Shown in pieces: positions 18,335 to 30,216 of a stretch of DNA of 64,000 bases. This DNA comes from Mycoplasmopsis bovigenitalium. GTDB lineage: Bacteria; Bacillota_I; Bacilli_A; Mycoplasmatales; Metamycoplasmataceae. The translations under genes and the position numbers were made by a program. Numbering within the stretch: position 1 is the stretch's first letter; each line of letters opens with the position of its first letter. Under the pieces are notes generated by a model. It made no database searches. It saw nothing but the letters and a program-made list of their open reading frames with translations, and had not been told where the DNA came from. The stretch spans positions 186,001 to 250,000 of the forward strand of contig NZ_AP017902.1 of NCBI RefSeq assembly GCF_002356075.1, written 5' to 3'.

Positions 18335-21085
18335 ATGAGAAAAAGATTTTATTTAGCACCGTTGGCTCTAGTAACATTATCTCCACTGGCTTTAGCGGCT
18401 GCTTGTGGTAAAGCTGATTTTGCACATGATGCAAAACAAAGAATAGTAAGAAGTGGAATTAACGCAAGTTATATTCCTAAAGAATTTGATAGAGATAAAT
18501 CAAATGGTTATGGTGGTTGACAAGCTAGACATGAAGATTCACTTGCTTCACTATTAATTAGAAAAAAAACATATAACAAACCTGAATTGGTTAGAGAATT
18601 TGACCAAAAAACCAATAAAATAGTAACAAAAATTAAACAACCATCATTTTGAAAATATAAATTAGAACATGCTGCCAAAATTATTTTGATAGTTGATGGA
18701 CATGCTAAAGAATATGATTCAGATGATGCGCAATTACTTCAACAACCTGACGCTGATGGCTACTACCATGAAGCTGTTATTAAAGGTGAATCAACAAATG
18801 CAAAAAGTATTAACTCTAAACAATTTGAAAAAGATTTAGAGAAAGCTACTAAATTACAAATTGAAGTTCGTAAAGGGACTAAATGAGTTGATGCACAAGG
18901 CAATCTTACAAAATATGATGTAGTTCCAGAAGACTGATACATTTCATGAATGAGAACTCAACTTTTAGGTAAAGCACAAAGAAAAAATGCAGCTAAAAAT
19001 ACAAGTGTTGACACAGAAGCGCTAGATACAGCTCTAAGAGAAATTGCTTCAAAAAACTCTTCATACTATGGCAAAGATTACCGTTACCCTAACGCATATT
19101 TATTTGGATTATATGGAGTAGAAATTAAAGATTTAAATGATAAATCTAAATTCTTAGAAGGCGACAAAATAACATTTAATAAAATTGCCACAGGTAAAGC
19201 ATTCTTTGAATTATTGTTAGAAAACTTAACTTCATCTCAAGAATTTAGTGCTGCTCCTAGCCAATATATTACAGAAGTATCAAAACAAAAACAAATTCCA
19301 GCACTAGAGTCATACTCTGAAAAACAATTATCTAGTGAATCATTTGAAAAAATTAAAAATATTCCAACAGATAACATATTATCGCAAGCTGGCGTTTACT
19401 GATATGGATTTAACAGCAAAAACTTATTATATGCTAGTCCATTTATTTATAAAGGATACAACAGAGATACTCAAGAAGAAACATATGAAAAAAACCCTCA
19501 CTATGTTGACCAAGAATGAGTTAAAGATCCAACAACTATTGAAAAACAAGTTCTTAGATACTTTGGTGCCGAAGCTAAAGTTGATCAATTAAAAGAAGTT
19601 TTATATGACGATTATCTAAAAGGTAGAATTGCTAGATTGGCTTGAACAATGGTTCCTGACAAACAAAAAACTTCAATTATTCAAAACCCTCAAAAATATG
19701 GCGTTCAATACAACCAGTCATTAAACAAATCATCACTGCAACTTGAACAAGTATTCGACCTTACACCAACTGTTGCATTACCTAATGAATTTTCTGAAGG
19801 TGTTCCTTTTAGCGTAGATAATCCAGATCACTTAAAAACAATAGTTGATCAGTTAACATACAATGATCATTTTGCTAAATTATTGTATGGCAAAACTAGA
19901 GAAGATATTGTTAAAGATGCAGTAAAAGGCGCTGACACACAACACTTCTACACAGGTAAAGGTTATGTATTTAGATCATTACTTTCTAGAGCAATTAACT
20001 ATCAACATGTTGCAAGCTTTATAACAGAAGGTAAATCAAAAATGTATGTAGCTGCAATGGCGCCTGATGCTAAAATTGCTGGCAAGGATCAATCAACTGC
20101 TGCTAAAAAATCAATGCGTGACGCATATGAAGATATTAACACTACAACCTTTGTTAAATCAGACCTAACTAAATCAACATCTAAAACACCTGAAGATTAT
20201 CGTAAAATTGTAACAACATCAGGTAGTGAATTAGAAAAACTAAAATCACCTCACTTTGCAGAAGTTAAAGCAGAAATCAAAAAATTACTAGACGATGCTA
20301 AAATTCCAGCGGATCAAAAAGTTGAATGACAATTAACATTTAGATGAGTTAACTGAACACCAGCTAAAATGCAAACTATTTATGAACAACTTCCACTATT
20401 ATTTAAAGAATTAGACCCACGTCTAGAATTTAAAGCAGTTAAATATGATAAAGCTCAAGTAGGTCTTTTCTGAGCACAACACCTACAAGGACGTTCTCCA
20501 TTTACTATTGGTGGATGAGGTTATGATACTGATAGTGCTGGATCTGGATTTGATGGTATTGTAAACTTAACACAATCTGGCCCAGTTCTAGCTATTCTTT
20601 CTCAAGGAACAGACACTAACAAAGAAGCATTTAAAAAAGCATTCCCTAAATTATTTGCTTTAAGTGAAGCATTTAATAAATTTATAACAGATGAAGTTGC
20701 AAAAAAATCATTCACACTAACTGTTGATCACACAAAATGACATGAACTTTCATTTGGTGATCTAGACAAACTAGCTCACCACTTAAGAGAATACAAACTT
20801 GAGGGTGGTAAATTAGTACCAAATACAGAAACCAAAGAAACAGATGCAGATTTTGGAACAATTACATCTCGTTTCTTCAACACACACTTAAGAGAAAAAA
20901 CTAATGACGAAATCATTGAATTAACAAAAGAATTTAGCGATTACTTTGGAACCCTTATTGATACTAAAAAATTAACATCATTAGATCGTTTCTCAGAATC
21001 ATTAGTAAACCCTAACTTCGTGTTCCCATTCGTTGGAGCCGATCAAGATTGAATCATGGACGCACACGTTATAGTAAAAAAATAA
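18335..21085 (+). CDS. oppA: Oligopeptide ABC transporter substrate-binding lipoprotein
   Basis: 916 residues with many in-frame TGA tryptophans. GAAAGGAAA precedes the ATG. The signal peptide ends in LAAAC, so Cys24 is the lipid anchor. The long size, the internal domain with DPRLEFKAVKYDKAQVGLFW, and the position before oppB-oppC-oppD-oppF identify it as the mycoplasma OppA type, which captures peptides outside the membrane for import. I do not see the extracellular ATPase Walker motif described for some mycoplasma OppA proteins. 17 bases separate it from oppB. Confidence 0.9.
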
Positions 21086-21102
21086 TTTTCTAAATAATTT
21101 AA

Positions 21103-22146
21103 ATGTTTAAATATATATCAAAAAGAATTGGCCTAGCCATTCTTACATTATTTGTTATTTTAATCTTTTCATACACATTAACTGTTATATTTATTAAAAA
21201 CCCATATGAAATTCAGTTAATCGCTGAAACAGACACGGAGAAAAGGAGAGGTTTAGAGGAATTATCTAGACAATATAACGCGATTCCAATCATTACAAAA
21301 ATTGGCAATTATTTTGCCAATATATTCAAATTTCAATATGGTGAGATATTTGATAAATCAGGAGCATATGAATCAATTCCGCAATTATTTTTCGAGCCAC
21401 TAAAATGAAGTATTTTAGTTTCACTACCTTCATTTATTATTTCAGCAACTACCGGCGTTATCGTCGGTATTATTGCGGGATATAAACGTGGTACATGAGT
21501 TGATTGAATAATTAGTGGATTTGTCTTTGTCTTCATTGCAGTACCTAGCTTTATTTTGGCACCAATGTTTCTTGGTATATTCCAAAAAGCAGGTTTCGAT
21601 ATTAGATTTATATCGCCATATTCACAAGGAGCAACTTGAGCTCAAACAATTAAATCAGTTATACCAGCAATCGTTGTTGTCTCGCTTGGTTCGCTTTCGG
21701 GATATACACTTTATTCAAGAAACCAAGTTGTAACTGTATTAACATCAAATTACGTATTGATTGCTAAAACCAAAGGATTGGGAAATTTTGAGATTTTTAA
21801 AAAATACGTTTTTAGAAACATTTCAATCCCATTAGCAACAATTATTATTCCATCATATTTAATCTTATTATCTGGCTCAATTATCGTTGAGCAATTCTGA
21901 TTTATTCCAGGTACTTCAACAATAATTGCCAACTCGTTCCCTAAAGGTGAAATAAATATCCTAATGTTCAACATTTTATTCTTCACTGCATTAGGTCTAT
22001 TCACTCAAATCATAGTTGATATTTCATATCCACTAATTGATCCAAGAATTAAATATCAAGCTTCAAGCGGACTAAATATTTTTGCAATATTGCATGCAAA
22101 AAAAATAAGAGCACAACAATACAAATTACTTAATGAACAATCATAG
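21103..22146 (+). CDS. oppB: Oligopeptide ABC transporter permease
   Basis: 347 residues. One membrane helix at about 9-30 and a block of at least five helices from about residue 105. The permease contact loop is near residue 225 (YVLIAKTKGLGNFEIFKKYV), the EAA-like motif that docks on the ATPase. It forms the membrane channel with OppC. Trp codons are TGA. No strong ribosome binding site is visible, so translation is probably coupled to oppA. Confidence 0.92.
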
Positions 22147-22157
22147 AAAGGAGAATA

Positions 22158-23408
22158 ATGGCTGAAAATTTAAAATTTAATCAACGCTACGGTATTAGTG
22201 ATGAGCTGCAAAATAAGTTAAAACTTGTCAAACAGCAAAAATACACTCACAATATCGCTGGCAAACCTAAAATATTAGCGATCGAAATATTAAAAAGATT
22301 TTTCACTAATCCAATGGTTGTTATTGCTTTTTGTGTCTTTTTAGCAATCATTATTACCGCTTTAGTTGTCAGTTTTTCTTCTCCTTATCCCGCAGTAAAA
22401 CCAATTGATTATTATTTACCAGTTGATAAAAAAGTTTCAGACTTCCAAAGTCTGCCACCAATATTTGCACAATGAACAGAAACAACAGATAATAATAAAA
22501 TTACCAACTTATATAGATGATCAAGTGAGCCTTATAGTAAATATTTAAAAGATTATGCGAATTTTAAAGAAATAGTGCCAGGCCAAATACTTTATTATAA
22601 TGCTTATTCATATTTTGAAGGTCAGCAACTTTATTCTAAAATTTTTAAAATTCTAGATAAAGACCCTAATGCCATTATTACAGCTGAACAACTTGCTGAA
22701 TTTAAGAATGCTATACCAAAACTTCATACATTTTTTGGTACAAATAATGCTGGAACCGATATTTGAACAACTGTTTGAAAAGGTACTCTTGAATCACTTT
22801 GAATTGCATTATTTGTAGCGACTGTAGAAATTATTATTGGTGTATTTGTTGGCGCTTATTTAGGTTTTAACGCTGGTAAATGACTTGACACATTCATGAT
22901 GCGTGTTATTGAGATATTCACATCGCCACCATCAATAATTTGACTATTATTATTTGTTTCAATTTGAGGGACTAATCCTTGAGTGTTAATTGCTGGTCTA
23001 TTATTCGTTGGTTGAACTGGCCCAATTGGTGTAACTCGTTTATTTATAATTACTGTTAAAGATGAAGAATACATTTTAGCTGCTAAAAGTATTGGTGCAA
23101 GTGAAAAAAGACAAATCTTTTTCCACGCACTACCTGCAATATTAGGTAAAATTGCAATGAGTTATGTAAGAAGAATTCCAAGTGTTATTCTTTCGATTGC
23201 TTCGCTAGCATTCCTTGGTTTCTTTAAAGATGATTCATCAGCAAACTTAGGTAAATTCATGCTTGATAACCTAGAAGATTCAAAAAATAACGTTTGACTT
23301 CTAATTATTCCAGCATCAATATTATTATGCATTTCAATAAGTCTACAATTTATAGCCGTTGGTCTACATGACGCATTAGATCCAAAAGTTATTAAATTAA
23401 AAAGATAG
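22158..23408 (+). CDS. oppC: Oligopeptide ABC transporter permease
   Basis: 416 residues, AAAGGAGAA upstream. An N-terminal cytoplasmic segment and a first membrane helix (about 55-78, VVIAFCVFLAIIITALVVSF) are followed by an external domain of about 120 residues and then the permease core of five helices. The ATPase docking loop is EYILAAKSIGASEKRQIFFH. All Trp are TGA. Partner of OppB; eight bases before oppD. Confidence 0.92.
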
Positions 23409-23416
23409 GATAAACT

Positions 23417-24508
23417 ATGTCAAATATAGATTTAATTAAAACTAATCCACTTAAAGAAGATTTGCTTTTAGATATCGAAAATTTAAGAGTCGACTTCAAA
23501 AATGGTCGCAAAAATTTCATTAGAATTGTACGTGGCTTAGATTTAAAAATCAAAAAAGGCGAAATTGTAGGACTTGTTGGTGAATCAGGTTCAGGTAAAT
23601 CAGTTACATCAAAAGCTTTAATAAATGTCAATGATGGCGCTTATTTTCTTGCTGATAAAATGCAAATTGAAGATCTTGATTTAAATAAAATTAAAAAAGA
23701 AAATTTATGACAAAAAATTAGAGGACACTACATTGGTTATATACCCCAAGACCCTCTTACTTCATTGAATCCAACCCGTAAAATTGGTAAACAACTTTTA
23801 GACGCTTTGAATTTAAATCCAGAGTGAAAAGAAAAAAGTTATGTTGAAAAAAGAAACTATTTAGTATCTCTACTTGATGAGTTTGGTCTAAGAGATGCGG
23901 ATGCTGTTTTTGATAGATATCCACATACACTTTCAGGTGGTATGAAGCAGCGTGTAGTTATTGCAATGGTTGTTGCACTAAAACCTAAATTGATTATTGC
24001 TGACGAGCCAACTACCGCTCTTGATCCAACAGTTCAAGCTTCTGTTCTTGCATTGTTTGAAAGAATTAGACAAACAATGAACATTTCAATAATTTTAATT
24101 AGTCATAATATTAGTGTTGTTGCTAAATTCTGTGACTATATTTATGTTATGTACGCTGGCAAAATTGTTGAAAGAGGAACTAGAAAACAGATTTTTACTG
24201 ACCCTAGACACCCATATACTTGAGCATTAATTTCGGCTATACCTGAAAACAGTCAAGAGCGTCTTTATTCAATTAAAGGTACTCCACCAGACATGGCAAA
24301 CTTGCCACTAGGCGATCCTTTTGCGCCAAGAAATGAGTATGCACTGGAAATTGATTTTCTTAAAGAGCCACCTTTATTACCAGTTGAAGCGCGCCATGAT
24401 GCAGCAACTTGACTTTTACACCCAGATGCACCAAAAATTGAAATTCCACAAGATTTAAAAGTTAGATTAGAAAGCTTTAGAAAGGTATTTGTAGACGATG
24501 AAAACTAA
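23417..24508 (+). CDS. oppD: Oligopeptide ABC transporter ATP-binding protein
   Basis: 363 residues. Walker A GESGSGKS, Q-loop YIPQDPLTSLNP, signature LSGGMKQRV, Walker B LIIADEPTTALD and the switch histidine in LISHNISVV. The C-terminal region carries the Opp/Dpp extension (DPRHPYTWALISAIPENSQ). It powers import together with OppF. Its last 11 bases overlap the start of oppF. Confidence 0.95.
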
Positions 24509-26867
24509 TAAACCAATATTAGAGATTCAATCTCTTAAAAAATACTTTAGTAATGCTGGAATAGTCAATAAAGCTGTTGATGATATTAGTTTTAGTGTAA
24601 ACAAGGGCGAAATTGTTGGGCTAATTGGTGAATCCGGATCAGGTAAAACAACTGTTGGCCGTTCATTAATGCGTTTATATGAAGACTTTAATGGATTTGT
24701 TACACTTGATGGCAAAGTTATTAGTGGACGTAGAATTTCGCGTTCTAGAACTAAATTTTTACGTAAAAATATTCAAATGATTTTTCAAGACCCTCATGCT
24801 TCGCTTAATGGTCAGAAAAATATTTATTCAACATTAAAAGAACCCTTAATTGTCAATGGAATAATCAAAAATAAAATAAATGATATTTTCAAAGACTGAG
24901 TTGATATTAAAGAAATGTACTTTTACACATTTCAAAAGAAATATCAATCACTTGAATTGCAAAATTTAAAATCAATTAATGAGTTAGCTAAAGATTTTTT
25001 CCCTTACTGACTAGCTAAATTACAAAATTACAAAATTGATGATTCAATTTCTTTAGAAGATAATTTCAATGCTTATTTTGGCTATCTTGAACAAAAACAA
25101 ACGATGGAAAGTCAAATTGTAAGTAATTTATACTCAAATACTGATGAATTAATGAGTTTTTACTATGAAAAACAAAGTGATTTTAGAAATAGTAATCTAG
25201 AATTAGATGAAAGCGAATTAAAAGCTGCAAAAGATGAATATTTAAAGACTTTAAAATTATCGAAAATGTCTTTAAAACAATACAATTCAATCAAAAATAT
25301 ATCAATATGAAAACAAGAAATATCTGATATTAAAAAAGCTTTTAAAGAAGAAAAAAATACAGTTGTCAATACTTTTAACAACTTTATCGATGAATTCAAA
25401 AAAGATTCAATAATTTATCGAAATGCTAAATTACTATCAACAAATTTAGACATTTATACACACAATCTAAAAAATCAACTTTTAACAAAAAAACTAAGAT
25501 CACTTGTTAAAGAGTTGAAAGGTCATTTGTTATCACTAAAATATACCCAAGCTCGTGAATTAATTAGTGAAATTCAATCTTATTCAAAAGATTTCTTCAC
25601 TAAATACTTACAAGAATTAAAATATTCTCCAGAATTAAAAAATACAATATTAACATTAATTAATGAAAAATTTGTTTTTGATCCATCAAAATGAAATGAA
25701 TTAAATAAGAAAAATTTTGACCAATATATTGACCAAATCAATTCATTACGTAAAAAAATTGACAAGAACTCAAAAGGCTTTGATAAACATAAAAAATCTG
25801 CTACTCTACAAGATGTTGAGATTGCAAAAGAAAAATATGAAAAAGCAAAAATAGTCAACAAACAAATGCTTGATGAGTATGTAATTCTACATAAAAAAGA
25901 ATTCGCACAACTTTTATCTGAGGTTGAAATTGAACGTAAAGAATATTTAGGATTAAAAGATATTCAAAGTGAAACAAATGCGCTTGTTGAACAAGCACAC
26001 AAGAAATTCATTGCACATTTACAAGAGAATTTAAAACAGTTAATTCAATCAAAAGCAGACAAGACTTCAATAAGTGAATACTCAAAATTAATAAAAATTT
26101 ATGAATCAAAATATAAATCTAAATTATTAACTTTAAAATCATTTGAAATTGAAGTTAAATATTTAAATAAAGATATCAAAGCTATTAAAGTATTGCTTGG
26201 TATTGATACTGAAAATGCAGTTGATTCAAAAATAATTAAATTTTTCAAGAAAATTTCAGGCAATATTATTGCCAAAATATTAATTTCAAATCTATTAATA
26301 AAAACTTCGATATATAAATCACTTGAAGATGTTGGTCTATTAAAACAATTTGCATACCGTTATCCTCATGAATTTAGTGGTGGTCAACGTCAAAGAATTG
26401 TTATTGCTCGTGCTCTAATAACTGAACCTAAAGTTATCGTTGCTGATGAACCTATTGCTTCATTAGACATTTCAATTCAAGCTCAAGTTGTGAACCTTCT
26501 AAAAGACCTTTGTGAGAAGAAAAATATTGGCATGATTTTTATCGCACATGACTTATCAATGATTGAATACATTGCAAACAGAGTGCAGATTATGCACTAT
26601 GGAAAAATTGTTGAATCAGGAGATACTCAAAAAGTTTACTCAAAACCAATCCATCCATATACAATTAACCTATTCAAGGCAATACCGAAAATATCTAACG
26701 CAAACGAAAAATTTGAAAACATTAGTTTTGAGTTAGATTATTTCAAAGGGCAAGCATACCCAAATATTCCTGAATTGTTCAAAGTAGAGGAAAATCACTT
26801 CATTTATGGCACTCAAGAACAAGCCGCAGAATGATCTAAACCTTTTGGTTTAACAGTTAAAAGGTAA
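24498..26867 (+). CDS. oppF: Oligopeptide ABC transporter ATP-binding protein with large insertion
   Basis: 789 residues, more than twice the bacterial norm of about 310-330. The first 130 residues hold Walker A GESGSGKT and the Q-loop MIFQDPHASLNG; the signature FSGGQRQRIVI, Walker B KVIVADEPIASLD and switch His (IAHDLSMI) come only after about residue 620. The roughly 480 residues in between are Lys/Glu/Leu-rich and mostly coiled-coil-like. Long insertions at this place are known in mycoplasma OppF. A terminator follows. Confidence 0.92.
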
Positions 26868-26876
26868 AATAACAAG

Positions 26877-26907
26877 ATACTGCTAAAAGCAGTATTTTTG
26901 TTTTTTT
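26877..26907 (+). terminator. Terminator of the opp operon
   Basis: ATACTGCT-AAA-AGCAGTAT followed by TTTTGTTTTTTT, ten bases after the oppF stop. Confidence 0.9.
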
Positions 26908-27073
26908 AGCCCATATTAACTATGAAAATTATTAATAATTTAGAAGTTATTAGTAAAATTAATCTATATCAATCTATATAAACATTTTAATTAATAAGCA
27001 AAATTTACTAATTTATTCATTTTACAATTGAAATGGTAAAATAATAAACAAATAATATATTGTAATTTTGCTT

Positions 27074-27079
27074 TATAAT
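27074..27079 (+). promoter_or_regulatory. -10 box of a probable leaderless gene
   Basis: TATAAT ends six bases before the ATG at 27086, so transcription should start at or next to the start codon. No ribosome binding site is present. Confidence 0.65.
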
Positions 27080-27085
27080 TTTGCT

Positions 27086-27532
27086 ATGAAAAATCGCAAA
27101 TGACTACATCTTATTACAGTGCTTGTATCACTTATTGTTTCAAGTATATATTTTACTGTTTCATATTATCAAAAAAAATATAATGGAAATGTATATAAAA
27201 TTTTAAGTGATACTTTTTTCATTTGCGGTGTAATTTGTCTTGCTTATGGTGTATTCATTCTTTCTTTTAAACTGGGTTTAGGTTCAGGATTAATTAGTAT
27301 TAGTCAACGTAACCGTGAAAATCGATTAAAACGCAGAATTCAAAAACTAGAATTGGGACAATCAAACCAAGAATCGCGAGCAGAAATTAAAATTTTAAAT
27401 AATGAACTGCAAAATATTAATAACAAATCTATTGCAAGAAATAATGCTCAAAATAATAAATTAGTTTTTCTGATAATAATTGCTATTGCAGTTGTACTAA
27501 TAATAATTGGGATTATTTTTGCTTTTGTTTAA
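27086..27532 (+). CDS. Small membrane protein (DUF3899-like)
   Basis: 148 residues with one TGA tryptophan (MKNRKWLHL), which sets the start 33 bases before the next start codon. Three membrane helices: about 8-28, 45-66 (FFICGVICLAYGVFILSFKL) and 126-147. Between helices two and three is a basic, coiled region (RNRENRLKRRIQKLELGQSN). The two N-terminal helices with the SDTFFICG spacing resemble DUF3899, function unknown. Monocistronic, with two hairpins after it. Confidence 0.75.
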
Positions 27533-27548
27533 AGAAAATGACACGAAA

Positions 27549-27640
27549 ATAAACCAGGACAAAAAAAGTTAACACTGAGGTGTTGGCTTTTTTGTCCGAG
27601 TTTAAGAGAGGGAACTAACGCCAAAAGTGTTAGCTTTTTT
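27549..27640 (+). terminator. Two tandem terminator-like hairpins
   Basis: First AACAC-TGAG-GTGTT followed by GGCTTTTTTG; second CTAACGC-CAAAA-GTGTTAG followed by CTTTTTT. The first, with its flank AAACCAGGACAAAAA, resembles the hairpin at 1911-1960 (AAACCAGGGCAAAAA). Confidence 0.6.
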
Positions 27641-27647
27641 AAATTTT

Positions 27648-27778
27648 CCTGCGTTTCCCAGTTTTAAGCGATAAATTAATCTAATTTAACTATTTTTTTC
27701 ACTCCATACTATATAAAGTATGGGTTAATAAAATCTTTTAAAACTGCTAACTAATACTATAAAAGTGGGAAACACAGG
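27648..27778. mobile_element. 131-bp MITE-like element with IS1634-type ends
   Basis: Begins CCTGCGTTTCCCAGTTTT and ends AAAAGTGGGAAACACAGG, imperfect inverted repeats that match the ends of the intact IS. The left 75 bases match the left end of that IS (30080-30155), the right part matches the inverted left end of the relic at 32093-32333, and the two join at the palindrome CATACTATATAAAGTATG. It has no coding capacity. No clear target duplication. Confidence 0.7.
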
Positions 27779-28061
27779 AAAATCATTATCATTAACAAAA
27801 CGTTCTCTATTCGCATTAACTTATCTACGCTCTTAGTGTCTTAATATTTGATAGTTCAAGGTTAATATTGAAATATTCATTAAATCTTTATCTTGAAATC
27901 AAAAATTTAAGCGTAAAACATAGTAGTCACAATTTAATAATTATTTAAAACTAACCCAAATATTATTACAATTAAATAAAGCATTAAGTAAACTCGTCAT
28001 ATTAGTAATGTGTATTACTAATAATATTTTATAATTAAATAAATAGAAAACAGGAGGCTTA
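27779..28061. promoter_or_regulatory. Promoter region of the ABC-2 exporter with palindromic operator
   Basis: A perfect inverted repeat TATTAGTAAT-GTGT-ATTACTAATA lies at 28000-28023. TATAAT is at 28030-28035 and AGGAGG at 28052-28057. The palindrome covers the -35 position, so a dimeric repressor bound there would block the promoter. Bases 27779-27999 hold nothing I recognise. Confidence 0.65.
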
Positions 28062-29003
28062 ATGAAAGCACAACATAGCTTTGATAATGATGAAATAATA
28101 GTGATAAAGGATTTGCAAAAAAGCTTTAAAAAAAATAAAGCACTAAAAGGTGTTTCATTTAGTGTTAAAAGAGGGGAGTTATTTGGCTATTTAGGTCTAA
28201 ACGGGGCCGGTAAAACAGTTACATTAAACATTATTCTAGGACTATTAAAAAGAGATAAAGGACAAGTTTTTATTAATGGTTTGAGCATAGATAAAAACCA
28301 ACTTGATATTAGGAATCAAGTAGGTATTGTCTTTCAAGAATCAATTCTTGATCCTGAGCTTTCAATTCGCGAAAATCTTATGGTTAGAGCAACTCTTTAT
28401 AAAGATTATATGCAAGGTGAATCAGTGGCTTCCGTTGTTGATAAAATCATAAATGAGTTTCAACTTAATGATTTCGCATCTCGGCGTTATGGTACTTTAT
28501 CAGGTGGCCAGAAAAGACGAGCAGACATAGCACGGGCATTGGTTCATAGCCCAAAAATTCTTTTTTTAGATGAGCCAACAACAGGCTTAGATCCTAATTC
28601 AAGAAAACTTGTTTGACAAATTTTAAAGAAAATACAAAGAACAAGAAAACTTACAATAATGCTAACTACTCACTATATGGAAGAAGCAGATGATTGCTCA
28701 AGGGTCATAATTTTAGAAAAAGGTCAAAAACTAGTTGAAGACACACCAGCTGCTTTAAAAACAAAATATTCATCTTCAATACTTCGTATATATCAAATGA
28801 CAGACAAACTTAAAGAATTAATCACTCAAAGTAAAAACATTAACTACGAAGTTGAAAATGGGAGTTACATTATTCGTTTCGATTCAGTGGCGCAAGGGCA
28901 TGAATTCGTTACAAGAAATATAGCTCAACTAAAAGATTTTGAATTCAATAAAGGAACAATGGACGAGGTATTTTTAAACGTAACACAGAAAGGACACAAA
29001 TAA
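28062..29003 (+). CDS. ABC-2 type exporter, ATP-binding protein
   Basis: 313 residues. Walker A GLNGAGKT, Q-loop IVFQESILDPEL, signature LSGGQKRRADIARAL, Walker B ILFLDEPTTGLD and switch His in LTTHYMEEADDCS mark a DrrA/NatA/CcmA-type ATPase. The C-terminal domain ends KGTMDEVFLNVTQKG, typical of ABC-2 drug or lipid exporters. One Trp, TGA. It has the best ribosome binding site in the region. The permease follows after one base. Substrate unknown. Confidence 0.92.
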
Positions 29004-29004
29004 A

Positions 29005-29997
29005 ATGAGCAAATTAATGCACTTAACAAGACGTAATTTAATTATTTTTTTCAAAGATAAAAGAAGAATATTTTTTACTTTTATGTCGCCATTAATTGTT
29101 CTTTTGTGTTTCGTTTTGTTTGCACGAAAAATTTATTTAAGCCAAATGCCTGAGTATTTGCCCGCAAAAATAAAAGATCAATATGCCGATATATCAATGC
29201 TAATTGGTTTACTTTCAGTTACCTCATTTACTAATGCTATTAGTCTTTCATCGATTATGGTTACCGACACAGAACGTAAAGTTCTTAACGATTTGTACAT
29301 TTCGCCTGTGCGAGCTGGAATTGTTAGATTTAGCTATTTAATTTATAATATAATTTTGAACATTTGCATTACTCTATTTATTTTTGTTATCGGTATATGT
29401 TGAATGGGTATTAATAAAACATTGGTAGTAGAAGTTAAAAACAGTGACTTTCAAAATATGTTTAATATTCCAGAAATTTTAAAAACACTAGATCCTTCGA
29501 AGTTAGCAAACACTCTTAATGATTCGAGTGTTACAAAGACTTATTATTCATTTGACACAGCTAAGGTATTTATTGTCATAGGGTTAATAATCTTGGCCGC
29601 ATTTTTAAATAGTTCATTATTTGTCTTTGTTTTAAGTTTTTTAAATAATACTTCTGCCTTTAGCGCTATTAGTGCTAGCTTAAGTGCAATTGCCGGCTTT
29701 TTAATTGGTGCATTCGTCCCATTACACACTTTTCCGCGTGCAGTTGCTGAATTTAGCTCTTTAATTCCATCAACTCACATTTCCAACATGTTTCGTCATT
29801 TTATTACCCAAGGACTTATCTTTTCAGAAAAAGACCCTATTATTCAAAAATTATTCAGCGAAAAACACGCAATATATGATTTTAATATTTTATTTGGTCA
29901 AGACATTAAATGATGGGGCTCATTAATTTATACAGGATCATGAACTCTATTGATGATAACATTAAACATTTCTTTATCTAACCTAAAAAGAAAATAA
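29005..29997 (+). CDS. ABC-2 type exporter, permease
   Basis: 330 residues with membrane helices at about 22-42, 68-88, 108-132, 190-215, 225-245 and 305-325, the ABC2_membrane layout with a large extracytoplasmic loop after the first helix and another at about 140-185. LTRRNLIIFFKDKRRIFFTF at the N-terminus is the usual ABC-2 start. The last 45 codons are inside the 218-base target duplication, so an extra copy of this gene's end lies at 31943-32078, in the same orientation but without a start. The gene itself is intact. Confidence 0.9.
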
Positions 29998-30079
29998 ACG
30001 CAGTCAATTTTCCTGAGTTTCCCAATTTCATAGATTAAAATAACGAATACCCCTATTTTAAAGTGGTTTTCGTTATTTT
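29862..30079. repeat. 218-bp target duplication, left copy
   Basis: Identical to 31943-32160 as far as I can read. It contains the end of the exporter permease gene and the first 68 bases of the relic at 32093-32333. It borders the IS exactly: the IS begins CCTGCGTTTCCCAG at 30080. Confidence 0.9.
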
Positions 30080-30204
30080 CCTGCGTTTCCCAGTTTTAAG
30101 CGATAAATTAATCTAATTTAACTATTTTTTTCACTCCATACTATATATAGTATGGAATTTTTCATATTTTTTAATTTTATAATTGCATTTAATTACGTTT
30201 ATGA

Positions 30205-30210
30205 TATAAT
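30205..30210 (+). promoter_or_regulatory. -10 box of the transposase
   Basis: TATAAT ends six bases before the ATG at 30217; no ribosome binding site. Leaderless expression is likely. Confidence 0.6.
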
Positions 30211-30216
30211 AAGAAT

